A stretch of DNA of 64,000 nucleotides from Rhabdochromatium marinum (GTDB lineage: Bacteria; Pseudomonadota; Gammaproteobacteria; Chromatiales; Chromatiaceae). Below the pieces are notes generated by a model that saw nothing but the letters and a program-made list of their open reading frames with translations, made no database searches and was not told where the DNA came from. The translations under genes and the position numbers were made by a program. Shown piece by piece: positions 9,561 through 18,756 of the stretch. Within the stretch, counting starts at the first letter, position 1, and each line of letters begins with the position of its first letter. The DNA lies in assembly GCF_016583795.1 (NCBI RefSeq), contig NZ_NRRS01000007.1, positions 29,822 to 93,821 on the forward strand, in the 5' to 3' direction.

Positions 9561-11375
9561 TTAGCGCAGCGGATTGACCTGCATGACCACTGGCACGTCG
9601 CCATCGACGGCTTGGTTCTCGGTCTCCAGCCACCATAGCTCAGCACCATCCGGGCTGAAAGCCAGCCGCGTTGGTCTGGTCAGCGCTGGCCAGGCCAGGG
9701 TGGCGGTGATGCCCTGTGGCCCGTACAGATCCACCCAGCAGTCGGTGCGCTCCGGCGCGCGACCCGCCGTCGCATCCACGCACACCCGGTAAGCCAGATA
9801 GGCCCCATCAGCGCTCAGCGTTGGCTGATCCACCCGCCAGGCTGGATCGGCCTGATCCGCCGGATCGGTGTAGCACCAGCGCTGGCCGCTGGCCAGTTCG
9901 GTCAGGTAGATGGCCGCCGAGGCAGGCGTGGCGCCGATACAACTGGCCACCCAGCGCAGTTTGGCATCGGCACGCGCGTCGAGAACAGGCTCAATCTCGG
10001 GTGCCTCGGTGACAGCGCGCGGAGTTGCGGCCATGCGGGCGCGAACCTGAGGCTCGGCATCCGCCGGAGGCAAGACCACCGGCTCCAACGTCCCGTCAGT
10101 GCTGACCCGCACGGGGTTGGGGGCGAGATTAGGCGTCGTCTGACCGGGACGCGGAACCGTGGTGCCGAAGGCGCCGGCCAGCGCAGCATAGGTCAGCTTG
10201 GTCTCGGGCTCCAGCAGATCACCGCCGATGACATAGCGGGAGGTGTCGGGTCGGCCAATTACGCGCACAACATGCCCGTTGATGGTCAACTCGAAGCCGT
10301 CGCTCAAGAAGCGCCCAGCGGTAATCACCAGCCCTTCGGGTAGGTTGATCTGGCTGGCCTGGTTGTCAACCAAACGCACGTCGGTGCTGAGTTCGGGACT
10401 CAGGGTGTAGGTATCGATGCCACCAAAGTCGAGCGTCTGCACGAAGCTGCCGTCGAGCACCAGCGGCGAGTCGCCGGCGTTCATGTAGAGCTTGTCCTGG
10501 GGCGTGCTGAGCTGACGACCGGGGGCGCCCTGGATTTGAACCTCGCCATTGACGCTAGCGTCAGCGTCGAAGGGGCCGCCGTCCTTAACCTGAAAACGCA
10601 GTTGCCAGTAATCGTCGACCAGGGCCGTCATGCCGCCTTGCGCGGGGCTGGCGAGGTTGTCCCAGGTGTCGCTGTGCTGGTTGAGGGCGTAGAAGCCGTT
10701 GACGGCCACCTCGGCCGCGGTGATCACCGTGAGTGGTAAGACGCTTCCACCGGTGACGGTGTTAGCGGCAGCGGTCTGACGGGCGGTGCGGCTCTGCTGT
10801 TGGACGTCGATGCGCTCGATCATGGTGAAGTCCAACACACCCATCGGCAGGTCGAGTCCGTCGGGCCAGACAATGTCCGTGATCTGCGTAAAGGCCTTAA
10901 CCTGCCCGGAATCGTCGTTGACCAGGGTGACCCAGACCAGGTGGCCGTTGTCATCAACCGTTGGATAGGCGGTGACAGTGTCCTGCTGCCAATCGGGTGT
11001 TCCGTCGCCGTTGTTGTCGCCCGCGACGGTTTGCCCGTCTGGACCGGGGCGACCGGGTGCAAAGGCTTCGATCTCATCGGGGATGTCATCGCCATCCTCA
11101 TCGGTCATGCCTCCCCAGGTCGTTACTGGTGGCCAGGTAGTGGGGTCATCAGGATCCGGAAACGCAGTGCCGTTCACAGCGACCGAAAGGATGTTGCCGG
11201 CGGGATCGAAGGCGTATTGCAGCGACTGGCCAGTGTCGTAACTCACCTGGGTCAGGCGACCGATGGCGTCGTAACTGTAGGTGACGTTGGCGGCTGCGGC
11301 CTGCGTCAGCGGCATGATGCCAAGGAGGGCCGGTAGTGACGGGGCCAGAGAGGTGAGTAATCTGTGCATAGACAT
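9561..11375 (-). CDS. secreted YD-repeat protein with Ca-binding segment and C-terminal propeller-like region
   Basis: A 604-residue exported protein of unknown role. The order is: signal peptide (about 1-27), a single pair of RHS/YD repeats (YSYDAIGRLTQVSYD then YAFDPAGNILSV), a thrombospondin type-3-like acidic stretch (DEDGDDIPDE, DNNGDGTPDW), a middle beta-rich region of the kind found in choice-of-anchor proteins, and a C-terminal part with propeller-like LSADGAYLAYR and AFSPDGAELWW motifs. The ATG at 11375 is preferred since it begins the signal peptide. It looks like a chimera in which the YD part is a leftover of a longer RHS protein; the giant YD gene lies about 1.2 kb upstream on the same strand. 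Confidence 0.7.
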   Translation of the reverse strand: MSMHRLLTSLAPSLPALLGIMPLTQAAAANVTYSYDAIGRLTQVSYDTGQSLQYAFDPAGNILSVAVNGTAFPDPDDPTTWPPVTTWGGMTDEDGDDIPDEIEAFAPGRPGPDGQTVAGDNNGDGTPDWQQDTVTAYPTVDDNGHLVWVTLVNDDSGQVKAFTQITDIVWPDGLDLPMGVLDFTMIERIDVQQQSRTARQTAAANTVTGGSVLPLTVITAAEVAVNGFYALNQHSDTWDNLASPAQGGMTALVDDYWQLRFQVKDGGPFDADASVNGEVQIQGAPGRQLSTPQDKLYMNAGDSPLVLDGSFVQTLDFGGIDTYTLSPELSTDVRLVDNQASQINLPEGLVITAGRFLSDGFELTINGHVVRVIGRPDTSRYVIGGDLLEPETKLTYAALAGAFGTTVPRPGQTTPNLAPNPVRVSTDGTLEPVVLPPADAEPQVRARMAATPRAVTEAPEIEPVLDARADAKLRWVASCIGATPASAAIYLTELASGQRWCYTDPADQADPAWRVDQPTLSADGAYLAYRVCVDATAGRAPERTDCWVDLYGPQGITATLAWPALTRPTRLAFSPDGAELWWLETENQAVDGDVPVVMQVNPLR

Positions 11376-11466
11376 TGCGCGCTCTGTGCCTGCGACGCCC
11401 GTCGCGGGAGGAAGCACGCCCTCCTTAAAGATTCATGTTGAAATTTGTGGTACGTCCGCGATTTTC

Positions 11467-11652
11467 CTAAATTGAACGACCTACTTTCGTGCTTCGCTGA
11501 TGGTTCCAATCTCGACGATCCACCCGTTTGCAATCGGGCCGTTGCTGGCGCTCCCGAAGGTCGGCGACCATTTCAGTGAGGCTATTCTGATGTCGCGCGG
11601 CGTAAGCATCCCGGTTTCGCCAAACCTCCGCGATAATTTCATCGCGATACAT
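11467..11652 (-). CDS. small basic protein following the PIN toxin gene
   Basis: A 61-residue protein beginning MYRDEIIAEVWRNRDAYA and rich in Arg and Asp. Its ATG overlaps the stop of the decayed PIN gene (ATGA). The N-terminal pattern is common in short proteins encoded beside VapC-like PIN toxins in phototrophic bacteria, where it is usually unannotated; I infer that it is the partner (antitoxin-like) or accessory protein of the PIN toxin. It appears intact although its toxin is not. Confidence 0.6.
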   Translation of the reverse strand: MYRDEIIAEVWRNRDAYAARHQNSLTEMVADLRERQQRPDCKRVDRRDWNHQRSTKVGRSI

Positions 11653-11967
11653 CAGTTTTCCTCCGGAAAGAGTTCCAATGGCGCGCAGATTTCGGGGGAG
11701 GAATACCCGGCGGCACCACAAATGGCACGAATAATGGGCTTTTTGGTCGCATTGTCGATATGCTGGCAATTCCACGTCAGCAGATAATCCATGCGATGAA
11801 CCGCCGCGACAGCGACATGAATCGCGTCAGCTTTGGCAACCTCAGGTATTCCGCCTTCCGCCATCAATCTTGCAGCAAAGTCTTGAACTTCCCTGTCGAT
11901 CATCACGGCTTGGCCCAGCCGCCAGATAGCCCGGAATGGACATTTCGAGATAGGCGCTCTTTTTCAT
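11652..11967 (-). pseudogene. VapC-like PIN-domain toxin with an internal deletion
   Basis: Two parts of one PIN protein are joined out of frame. From an ATG at 11967 the frame reads KKSAYLEMSIPGYLAAGPSRD, the normal N-terminus of the family (here Met replaces the usual Thr after Glu). After about 20 codons the text jumps to a different frame, open from a GTG at 11906, which reads IDREVQDFAARLMAEGG, then ADAIHVAVAAVHRMDYLLTWNC and IDNA, the C-terminal half. The central 50 or so residues are gone. The remainder still has the DAIH and TWNC motifs but cannot fold as a complete PIN nuclease. Confidence 0.8.
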
Positions 11968-11990
11968 GGCCTGCTTTCGCTGAATGGCAT

Positions 11991-12311
11991 TCAAAAATGG
12001 CGGGTTAGGCTGTCGCTAACCGGCTCTACCTTGCTATCGCGTTCCACCCTAAGCGGACTGCGCCGCTCCGTGGCTGGAATGGCCCGCACGAATCGAATCT
12101 TGATCGCCTTGACCCGGTTCGAGAAATCATCGTCCCCCTCCGGTAGCACCACCCAGCCATCGATATGAAACGGGCGTTGACGCCGCGTCAGGCGCACCGC
12201 CTCGCGCAGGGTATCGATCTCGCGCACCAGCAGATCCGAGCGCCGTTCGAGCAGATTGATCGTCAAGAAATAGGTCCCACCCCGAACCCGATAGCCACGA
12301 TAGTGCGGCAT
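11991..12311 (-). pseudogene. REP-associated tyrosine transposase (RayT) remnant without HUH motif
   Basis: The 106-residue frame begins MPHYRGYRVRGGTYFLTINL, the typical start of RayT/Y1 transposases of the IS200/IS605 superfamily, and continues to IDGWVVLPEGDDDFSNR. In intact relatives a His-Met-His motif (the HUH metal site) follows WVVLPE, then a further LPEGDDDFS; here the text goes straight from one LPE to the second, as if a short direct repeat had recombined. The catalytic His pair is therefore missing, and the C-terminal part with the catalytic Tyr is replaced by unrelated residues. It cannot be active. Confidence 0.78.
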
Positions 12312-12526
12312 CTCGACCCTTCATCCTCATGTCCATGCAACCTGCTGTTCCATCAAGCGGATGCGTAAGTCGGATACGCAGGGCGATCCGCCATAGCCGC
12401 CATCATCATGCCAAATTCACCTGGTGGAACCTCCTTTCGAAAACTCCTCCTGATACAGACAGTTAACTTGATCCGTTGGCAGGTGGCGGAACCGCTATTG
12501 CGTTCCGCCCGACGCGAGCTCGGGTA

Positions 12527-12545
12527 GCTCGAAAATAATTCGAGC
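12527..12545 (-). terminator. hairpin downstream of giant RHS/YD gene
   Basis: GCTCGAA and TTCGAGC are perfect 7-base arms around AATAA, 47 bases past the stop of the gene ending at 12592. There is no clear U-tract. The 280 bases between this gene and the RayT remnant hold no open frame of useful length, so no immunity gene is seen here. Confidence 0.4.
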
Positions 12546-12591
12546 CTGGCCCGTTTGATTCGTTTGATTGATTCTGGCCTACGCGGGCTGA

Positions 12592-15500
12592 TCAGTGAAA
12601 CCCAAACATCCGTCTCAATGCCACGGGATTAGGAATTGATCGAAGCCAATCTCCAAATTTGATGTAACTTTCTACCGCTTTTGTCTGCATTAATACGTCG
12701 AAATTAATCCCGACCTGAAATTTTGCCGATACCGGACCCACACCACCAGACAGCCCCACACCTACAAGAGCAGGACCGGAGGATTTTAGGAGGAAACCAA
12801 GTCCGGGGGTTGAAAGACCTCCGCATATTTCAATAGTCGTATCTAATAATAATGTAGAAGGAGTTTTGAGTTTTCCGCAACCTTCAATTCCTGCAGAAGG
12901 TAGCTTAAGCTCAGCCCAACTATCTTCATAGGTTAGGAAAAGACTAGCGCTTTCTTTGACGTAAACATAATCTCCTATTATTCCATACGTTGCTTCCATA
13001 TTTAATATGCTGATTCCGCTGCTTCCAAGAACATCTTCGGTTTTAAAGTTCCACCTAGTAGGCGAAGAATCATTCAACAGTTCTGGCCGCCATATCTTCC
13101 CGGTTGGGGACTGATTAATTTCCGGGCCTTCTAGACCATTCTCAGACATTACATAACCAGAATAATTATCATAACCTTCTTTTTTACCACTCGGATCCAC
13201 TCCCATCACCGGATCCCCCAACACATACGCATACCGATTCAAAGCCTGCGGCGTTAGCATATCCCCATGCAACGCATCCAAGCTCACAAACCGCATAATA
13301 TCCTCCTTGTAATACCGCGCCCGCATGTAATGCAGGCCATTACCATCATCCATCACGCCATACTTGCCAACGAACCTGAACGGATTCGGGGTGCTGCCCT
13401 GGCTCGTCGTATGCCCATAGGGTGAGTAGGCATATTCATCCGTCACAGTGCCACTGGCATCGGTCAAGGCCAGCGTGTGCCCTGTCGGATCGAAGTGGTA
13501 ATAGTGGCTGTTCCCGCTCGCATCGATCTGCGAGACCAGACCCTCGCCATAGACGTAATAACGGCTGATCGCGCCCTGCGCCGTGGTTTCGGCGATCACA
13601 TTGGGTAATGACGCCAAGGGATCGATGACATAGCGGGTTTCGACGCCGTTTTGCGTCTGACTGATGCGGTTGTCGTTCAGGTCATAGGCGTATTGGCTCA
13701 GGATCGTCCCATCGCGCGTGATCTGGCTGATGTGATCCTTGATATCGAATTGATAGATGGTCTGCACGCCATTGGCGTCTTCCTCGATGATCCGGCCGGA
13801 GTCGTCATGCGTGTAGGTCTTGCCCGCCGCCGTCTGGAGACGGTTGGTATTGTCGTAGGTCATCGCGTCAATGCCTGCTGGTAAGGTCGGCATGAGTGGC
13901 AGATCGACCGTGGCCTGGGTGATGTTGCCCGCCTCGTCGAGGGTCAAATCATGGCTACTGATGACGCTGTTATTGGCGTGCAGGTTTTGCAGTCGAACCA
14001 GGCGTCCGGCGTCGTCGTAGTCGAAATGGGCCTTGGTGCCGTTGCCATTGGTGATGTCCGTCACCTGCCCGGCCTGATTGCGGGTGTAGCTTGTCGTTTG
14101 ATTGAGCCAGTCGGTCAGGCTGTCGAGGCGGTCGGCCTCGTCATAGACATAGCTGACAATCTTGTTGCCGGGGTAGGTCAGACGGGTGCGGTTGCCGGCC
14201 AGGTCATAAGCGTAACTCAGGGTCTGGCCTTTCTGATCGGTGACGCTGGTGATGCGGTTGATTGCATCATAGGTGTACTCAATGGTGCCGCCGCCGGTGG
14301 CAATGCTGGTGACATTGCTGTTGGCGTCGTAGGTGTAACCGATACTGCGGGTGAGACTTTGATTGGCGTCGTACTCAGTGCGCTGAGTGACCCGTCCGAG
14401 TTCATCGAAGATTTGTTGAGTCTTTTCACCATTGGGCGTGGTTTCACTGATCAGATTGCCGGCGCTATCGTATTCGTAGATCCATTGCTGGCCATGGTGC
14501 AGGGTGGTCGAGGTACGCCGATCCAAGGCGTCGTAGGTATAGCGGGTGATGTGACCAGCCGGGTCGGTGACCGTCACCAGATTCCCGTTGCCATCGTAAT
14601 CGGCCTTCGTCACCTTGCCGTCTTGCAGGGTTTCTTTGAGATTGCCTGAGGCGTCATAGGTGTAGCGAGTGATGTTGCCGCGTGCGTCCTCATGGGAAGC
14701 CACCTGTCCGTTGGGATAATAGGTCCACTGTTGCTCATGGCCTTCATCGTCCCGCTGCTTGATCTTGCGATTTAGTTCGTCGTAGCTGTAGGTGAGGGTA
14801 TGACCGTCGCCATCGGTCACCGTGGCGACATTGCCGTTGGCGTCGTAGGTATAGGTGGTGGTTTCGTTCAGCGGATTGATCTTTTCGATGACCTGACTGC
14901 GCGCATCATAGTGGGTGGTCGTCGCGTTTCCGCGCTCATCGGTGACGGTCGCGAGGCGGCCCATGGCGTCATAGGTGTAGCGGCGGATATGATCCACCCC
15001 GTCAACCCGATATTTTTCCTCGATCTTGCGGTTGAGTACGTCGTAGATATAGTCGGTGCGATGATTGAGCGGATCAATGGTCCAGATCAGGTTGTCGCTG
15101 TTGTCGTACCCGTATTGGGTGGTGTAGTCGATGCCTCCACCCTGCTCGTTCTTGGTCAGGATATTGCTGTGCTCATCGTAGGTGTAGCGAGTGACCAAGC
15201 TAGAGGGTGACGTTTCCTCGATCAGGCGACCGAGGTTGTCATGGATGCGGCGGGTTTGCCCACCAACCAAGGGGTTTGGGTTGTTGATTGCCCAGTTGAT
15301 GAGCCAGAGATTGCCAAACTCATCGTAGCTATAGCCGGTTGAGTTGCCGAGCGGTTTGGTTTCCTCACTGATCCAGGCATTTGCGTCGAATGTTCGAGTG
15401 GTGGTATTGCCGAGTGGATCGGTGATCGAGCCCGCCTGACCGGTCGGGCTGAAGTCATCAAACTGGGTGGCCGGTACGCCGGGTTGCTGAGTCGAATTGA

Positions 15501-18500
15501 GGGCCGTCAAGTTGGGGGCACCGGGGATGGCCTCATAACTGGCCAGGTAATCGCCGTGGGCGGCATCCGTGACCTTGTCCGGACGGTTGCGGGCGAGGTC
15601 GTCGTAACGGATCGCGGTGGTATTGTTGTTGGGGTCCGTGACCTGTACGACTAACGCGGCTTCCGCGACATGCTGACGGTCTAGGCCATCATACCCCTGA
15701 TACCCTTGGGTTCTGACGTACTCGGCGGCATTAACCGTATCCAGACGGGCCTCGACGCGCGTGCGCTGGTCGTCGAGCATGAAGACGACATTGCTATTGA
15801 CCCCATTGACTTCGGGCTGCTCAATGCCGGTGGCTTGCTTTAGATAGAAGGGCGAGCTCGATTGTTCAACGAACGGGTAGGAAAACGTCGTCATTGCATC
15901 AGCGCCATCCGTGAGGGTGACCACGCGATCTTGAGTATCGTCCTCGCCGTTGATGGTGAAGGTGACCGGCGCATAGTCGATGCGCATCTGAACATTTCCG
16001 CGCGGATCAGTGATGCTCGCAAGGCGGTAGCGGTCCTCGCCGGTCGTGCCGACATAGGCATACCGATCATGATAGTCGCGCATGTTGCGCACGTCGGTGA
16101 TCATGCCGTTGGCGTCGTAGGTGTATTCGACATAACGCCCGGCAAAGTCGGTGACGCGCTGGACGCGATGATTCCCATCCCGCGTGATGGAATAGTCACG
16201 CCCATTCGCATCGGTGGCGCCGGTTAGATCGCTGCCGGTGTAATGGAAGGTCAAGGCATTGCCCATGCGATCCTCAATGCTCTTAAGGTCGCCGGGTTCG
16301 GTGGTGGTTGGAGGGGCAAAGCGATACAGCCGATTGCCCTGGGTATAGAGCACGAAATCGCCGCTGCCGTCCGGATCTTCCATCAACTGGTCGAAGTTGC
16401 CCGGATTGAGGGTGTACCAGAGGTCGTCCATGTCCTTATAGAAGAACTGCACACGGCCGTCCTCGCGGGGGCCGATGGTCACCTGTCGGTCGAAACTGTC
16501 GGGCACGAAGGCGATCTTCGCCTCGTAGCCGAAGGTCCAGGGGCGAAGCGCTAGCGAGTTATAGGCGCGGCTGAACGCAAACGCCGGGCCTTTGCCATCG
16601 ACGCTCATGTCGGTGGTGGCCAGATGGTAATTGCCATTGCTGACATCCACCTGCTTGAACAATTCACTGCCGCTGCCGGTGATGGCCGGATCGCCATACG
16701 AATTGGGAATGGCCACGGCTTCCAGACAGGACACCTCGGTGCAGGTTTGCGAATCGGTGTAATCGCCCACCAGGGTGTCGTCACTGTCGCCGGGATCATT
16801 CAGTTGGAAGATTCCAGCTCTAAAGGAGCGCAGGCCGGGCTTTACCAGGGAGTAGTCGACCATGTAGGTCATGCTGTCACCCTGGTCTTGCAACTCCAAA
16901 TGCCAGCCGTCTTGACCCACGCCAAACCAGTGGCCCTGTTGATCGTCGAAGTTGACGAAGACGCCATAGCCGTCGGGCAGGGGTTCTGACAGGGTGACTG
17001 TGAATCTCAGGCCGGTTTCGGGGATGGTGCCTTCACCCACGGTAAAGTCGGTGATGGTGGGAACCTGGCCAGATTCGACTTTTTGAAACAGATACTCTTG
17101 ACGCGCTGATTCTTGTGGCTTCGTATCGCTGGCTCCAACTTCAATTTTATACGAGCCAACCGCCAAACTGTCCAGGTCAATCAGAAAAGTTGCGGTGTCC
17201 GTGGTTCCGGTCAAGTTGACGACACCATTTTGTCCAGTCGAATCGCCGGAAGATGTCTTTATCGCGTAAGCGACCGACTGTAATCCAATATCATCCGTCA
17301 CCGTGACATTGATTGAAAAATCAGCGGTCTTCGGATTGTAGTAACCGCTTCCTGATGTATTGATGGTGACGATTGGTGGGTTGTCGGTCGTCTCGACCTT
17401 CTGAAACAGATACTCTTTACGCGCTGATTCTTGTGGTTTCGTGTCACTGGCTCCAACTTCAATTTTGTATGAACCAACCGCCAAACTGTCCAAGTCAATC
17501 AGAAAAATTGCGGTGTCCGTGGTGCCGGTCAAGTTGACGACACCATTTTGTCCAGTTGAATCGCCAGAAGATGTTTTTACCGTGTAAGAAACCGCCTGTA
17601 ATCCGATATCATCGGTCACTGTGACATCGAGATCAAAATCCGCCGTCTTCGGATTATTGTCACCGCTTCCAGAGGTATTGATGGTGACGATTGGTGGGTT
17701 ATCGTTGGTCGGGTCGACCTTTTGAAACAGATACTCTTTACGCGCTGATTCTTGCGGTTTCGTATCGCTGGCTCCAACTTCAATTTTGTATGAGCCAACC
17801 GCCAAACTGTCCAGATCGATCAGAAAAGTTGCGGTGTCCATGGTGCCGTTCAAGTTGACGACACCATTTTGTCCAGTTAAATCGCTAGAAGATGTCTTTA
17901 CCGTGTAAGCAACCGCCTGTAATCCAATATCATCCGTTACAGTGACATCGAGATCAAAATCCGCAGTTTTCGGATTGTTGTCGCTGCTTCCAGATGTATT
18001 GATGGTGACGGTCGGTGGGTTGTCAACCACAGTGCAGGAAGTTTTTTGGGTCGCTTGCCAGCCGGGATCTTTCTGATCCAGAAATGTGGCGACGGCAGGG
18101 TCTAAAGTCGATTCGGATAAACAGTTATTAGAGATGGAAAAGCTGCACGTTAATTGAGCAATCTGCGTGGCAATGTTGGTAATAATATTGTTAGAGACTT
18201 CGAATAAAGACAATTGGTTCAATTGCCCCAGCTCCGCTGGGATACTGCCGCTGAACTGGTTGATGGAGAGATTAAGGTATTGCAATTGACTCAATTGCCC
18301 CAGCTCTGCTGGAATACTGCCGTTGATCTGGTTGTCGTAAAGATAAAGACCTATCAATTGATTCAATTGCCCCAGCTCCGCTGGAATACTGCCGCCGAGC
18401 TGATTGAGGGAAAGATTAAGGTATTGCAATTGACTCAATTGCCCCAGCTCCGCTGGAATACTGCCGCCGAGCTGGTTGCCAATGATTTCAATCGCTACGA

Positions 18501-18756
18501 CATGACTGCCATTAGCATCACTACTACAATACACCCCATACCATCCTTGACCAGTCCCTGCCTCCCAGCCACACTCTGTTCCAACCGCGCCTAACCAGCC
18601 GGTCTTATCGATCCAATTCTCTCCATCGGTCGCGTCATACAACGCAATCAAGGCCGCGCGCTCGCTGGCCGGGATCGCTGCCTGTGCCGGCTGCTGCCAC
18701 AGACAGACACTCGACAACAGCAACATCGAAATCGCGGCTTTTTTGAATATAATCAT
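12592..18756 (-). CDS. giant secreted LRR / Ig-like / YD-repeat (RHS) protein
   Basis: A 2054-residue exported protein. Order: signal peptide (1-26); a plant-like leucine-rich repeat block (about 85-195) of four 24-residue units (GSIPAELGQL, LNLS); a short Cys-bearing linker (204-241); three nearly identical Ig/cadherin-like repeats of 106-107 residues (246-565, DNPPxVTINTSG to EYLFQKV); a Calx-beta-like domain; an RHS N-terminal domain (around 688, VDVSNGNYHLATTDM); some 1000 residues of YD repeats (RYTYDALDR type); the RHS core (about 1752-1855, FDPTGHT, YSPYGHT, ALNRYAYVLGDPV, DPSGKK); and a tip of about 199 residues with no family I recognise. The architecture is that of polymorphic RHS proteins whose shell encloses a C-terminal effector. 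The tip is AT-rich compared with the rest, pointing to tip exchange. Confidence 0.85.
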   Translation of the reverse strand: MIIFKKAAISMLLLSSVCLWQQPAQAAIPASERAALIALYDATDGENWIDKTGWLGAVGTECGWEAGTGQGWYGVYCSSDANGSHVVAIEIIGNQLGGSIPAELGQLSQLQYLNLSLNQLGGSIPAELGQLNQLIGLYLYDNQINGSIPAELGQLSQLQYLNLSINQFSGSIPAELGQLNQLSLFEVSNNIITNIATQIAQLTCSFSISNNCLSESTLDPAVATFLDQKDPGWQATQKTSCTVVDNPPTVTINTSGSSDNNPKTADFDLDVTVTDDIGLQAVAYTVKTSSSDLTGQNGVVNLNGTMDTATFLIDLDSLAVGSYKIEVGASDTKPQESARKEYLFQKVDPTNDNPPIVTINTSGSGDNNPKTADFDLDVTVTDDIGLQAVSYTVKTSSGDSTGQNGVVNLTGTTDTAIFLIDLDSLAVGSYKIEVGASDTKPQESARKEYLFQKVETTDNPPIVTINTSGSGYYNPKTADFSINVTVTDDIGLQSVAYAIKTSSGDSTGQNGVVNLTGTTDTATFLIDLDSLAVGSYKIEVGASDTKPQESARQEYLFQKVESGQVPTITDFTVGEGTIPETGLRFTVTLSEPLPDGYGVFVNFDDQQGHWFGVGQDGWHLELQDQGDSMTYMVDYSLVKPGLRSFRAGIFQLNDPGDSDDTLVGDYTDSQTCTEVSCLEAVAIPNSYGDPAITGSGSELFKQVDVSNGNYHLATTDMSVDGKGPAFAFSRAYNSLALRPWTFGYEAKIAFVPDSFDRQVTIGPREDGRVQFFYKDMDDLWYTLNPGNFDQLMEDPDGSGDFVLYTQGNRLYRFAPPTTTEPGDLKSIEDRMGNALTFHYTGSDLTGATDANGRDYSITRDGNHRVQRVTDFAGRYVEYTYDANGMITDVRNMRDYHDRYAYVGTTGEDRYRLASITDPRGNVQMRIDYAPVTFTINGEDDTQDRVVTLTDGADAMTTFSYPFVEQSSSPFYLKQATGIEQPEVNGVNSNVVFMLDDQRTRVEARLDTVNAAEYVRTQGYQGYDGLDRQHVAEAALVVQVTDPNNNTTAIRYDDLARNRPDKVTDAAHGDYLASYEAIPGAPNLTALNSTQQPGVPATQFDDFSPTGQAGSITDPLGNTTTRTFDANAWISEETKPLGNSTGYSYDEFGNLWLINWAINNPNPLVGGQTRRIHDNLGRLIEETSPSSLVTRYTYDEHSNILTKNEQGGGIDYTTQYGYDNSDNLIWTIDPLNHRTDYIYDVLNRKIEEKYRVDGVDHIRRYTYDAMGRLATVTDERGNATTTHYDARSQVIEKINPLNETTTYTYDANGNVATVTDGDGHTLTYSYDELNRKIKQRDDEGHEQQWTYYPNGQVASHEDARGNITRYTYDASGNLKETLQDGKVTKADYDGNGNLVTVTDPAGHITRYTYDALDRRTSTTLHHGQQWIYEYDSAGNLISETTPNGEKTQQIFDELGRVTQRTEYDANQSLTRSIGYTYDANSNVTSIATGGGTIEYTYDAINRITSVTDQKGQTLSYAYDLAGNRTRLTYPGNKIVSYVYDEADRLDSLTDWLNQTTSYTRNQAGQVTDITNGNGTKAHFDYDDAGRLVRLQNLHANNSVISSHDLTLDEAGNITQATVDLPLMPTLPAGIDAMTYDNTNRLQTAAGKTYTHDDSGRIIEEDANGVQTIYQFDIKDHISQITRDGTILSQYAYDLNDNRISQTQNGVETRYVIDPLASLPNVIAETTAQGAISRYYVYGEGLVSQIDASGNSHYYHFDPTGHTLALTDASGTVTDEYAYSPYGHTTSQGSTPNPFRFVGKYGVMDDGNGLHYMRARYYKEDIMRFVSLDALHGDMLTPQALNRYAYVLGDPVMGVDPSGKKEGYDNYSGYVMSENGLEGPEINQSPTGKIWRPELLNDSSPTRWNFKTEDVLGSSGISILNMEATYGIIGDYVYVKESASLFLTYEDSWAELKLPSAGIEGCGKLKTPSTLLLDTTIEICGGLSTPGLGFLLKSSGPALVGVGLSGGVGPVSAKFQVGINFDVLMQTKAVESYIKFGDWLRSIPNPVALRRMFGFH
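17060..18025 (-). repeat. three tandem coding repeats of about 320 bp
   Basis: Within the giant gene, three units repeat at 318 and 321 bases (landmark GGTGGGTT positions about 17368, 17686 and 18007). Each encodes an Ig/cadherin-like domain. They are nearly identical at base level, indicating recent duplication or ongoing homogenisation, and so a site of length variation by recombination. Confidence 0.85.
18215..18485 (-). repeat. four 72-bp leucine-rich repeat units
   Basis: The string AATTGCCCCAGCTC recurs at 18221, 18293, 18365 and 18437, an exact 72-base period, with one or two base changes. Each unit codes for 24 residues of the plant-type LRR consensus. The identity suggests recent tandem expansion. 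Confidence 0.88.

Noticed and set aside
13651..16989. Several long plus-strand open frames inside the giant gene
   Set aside because: They are antisense frames opened by the GC-rich YD repeats; they have no family features and no ribosome binding sites.
18215..18485. Regular 72-base repeats that could suggest a CRISPR array
   Set aside because: The units are contiguous without variable spacers and are in frame as 24-residue leucine-rich repeats.
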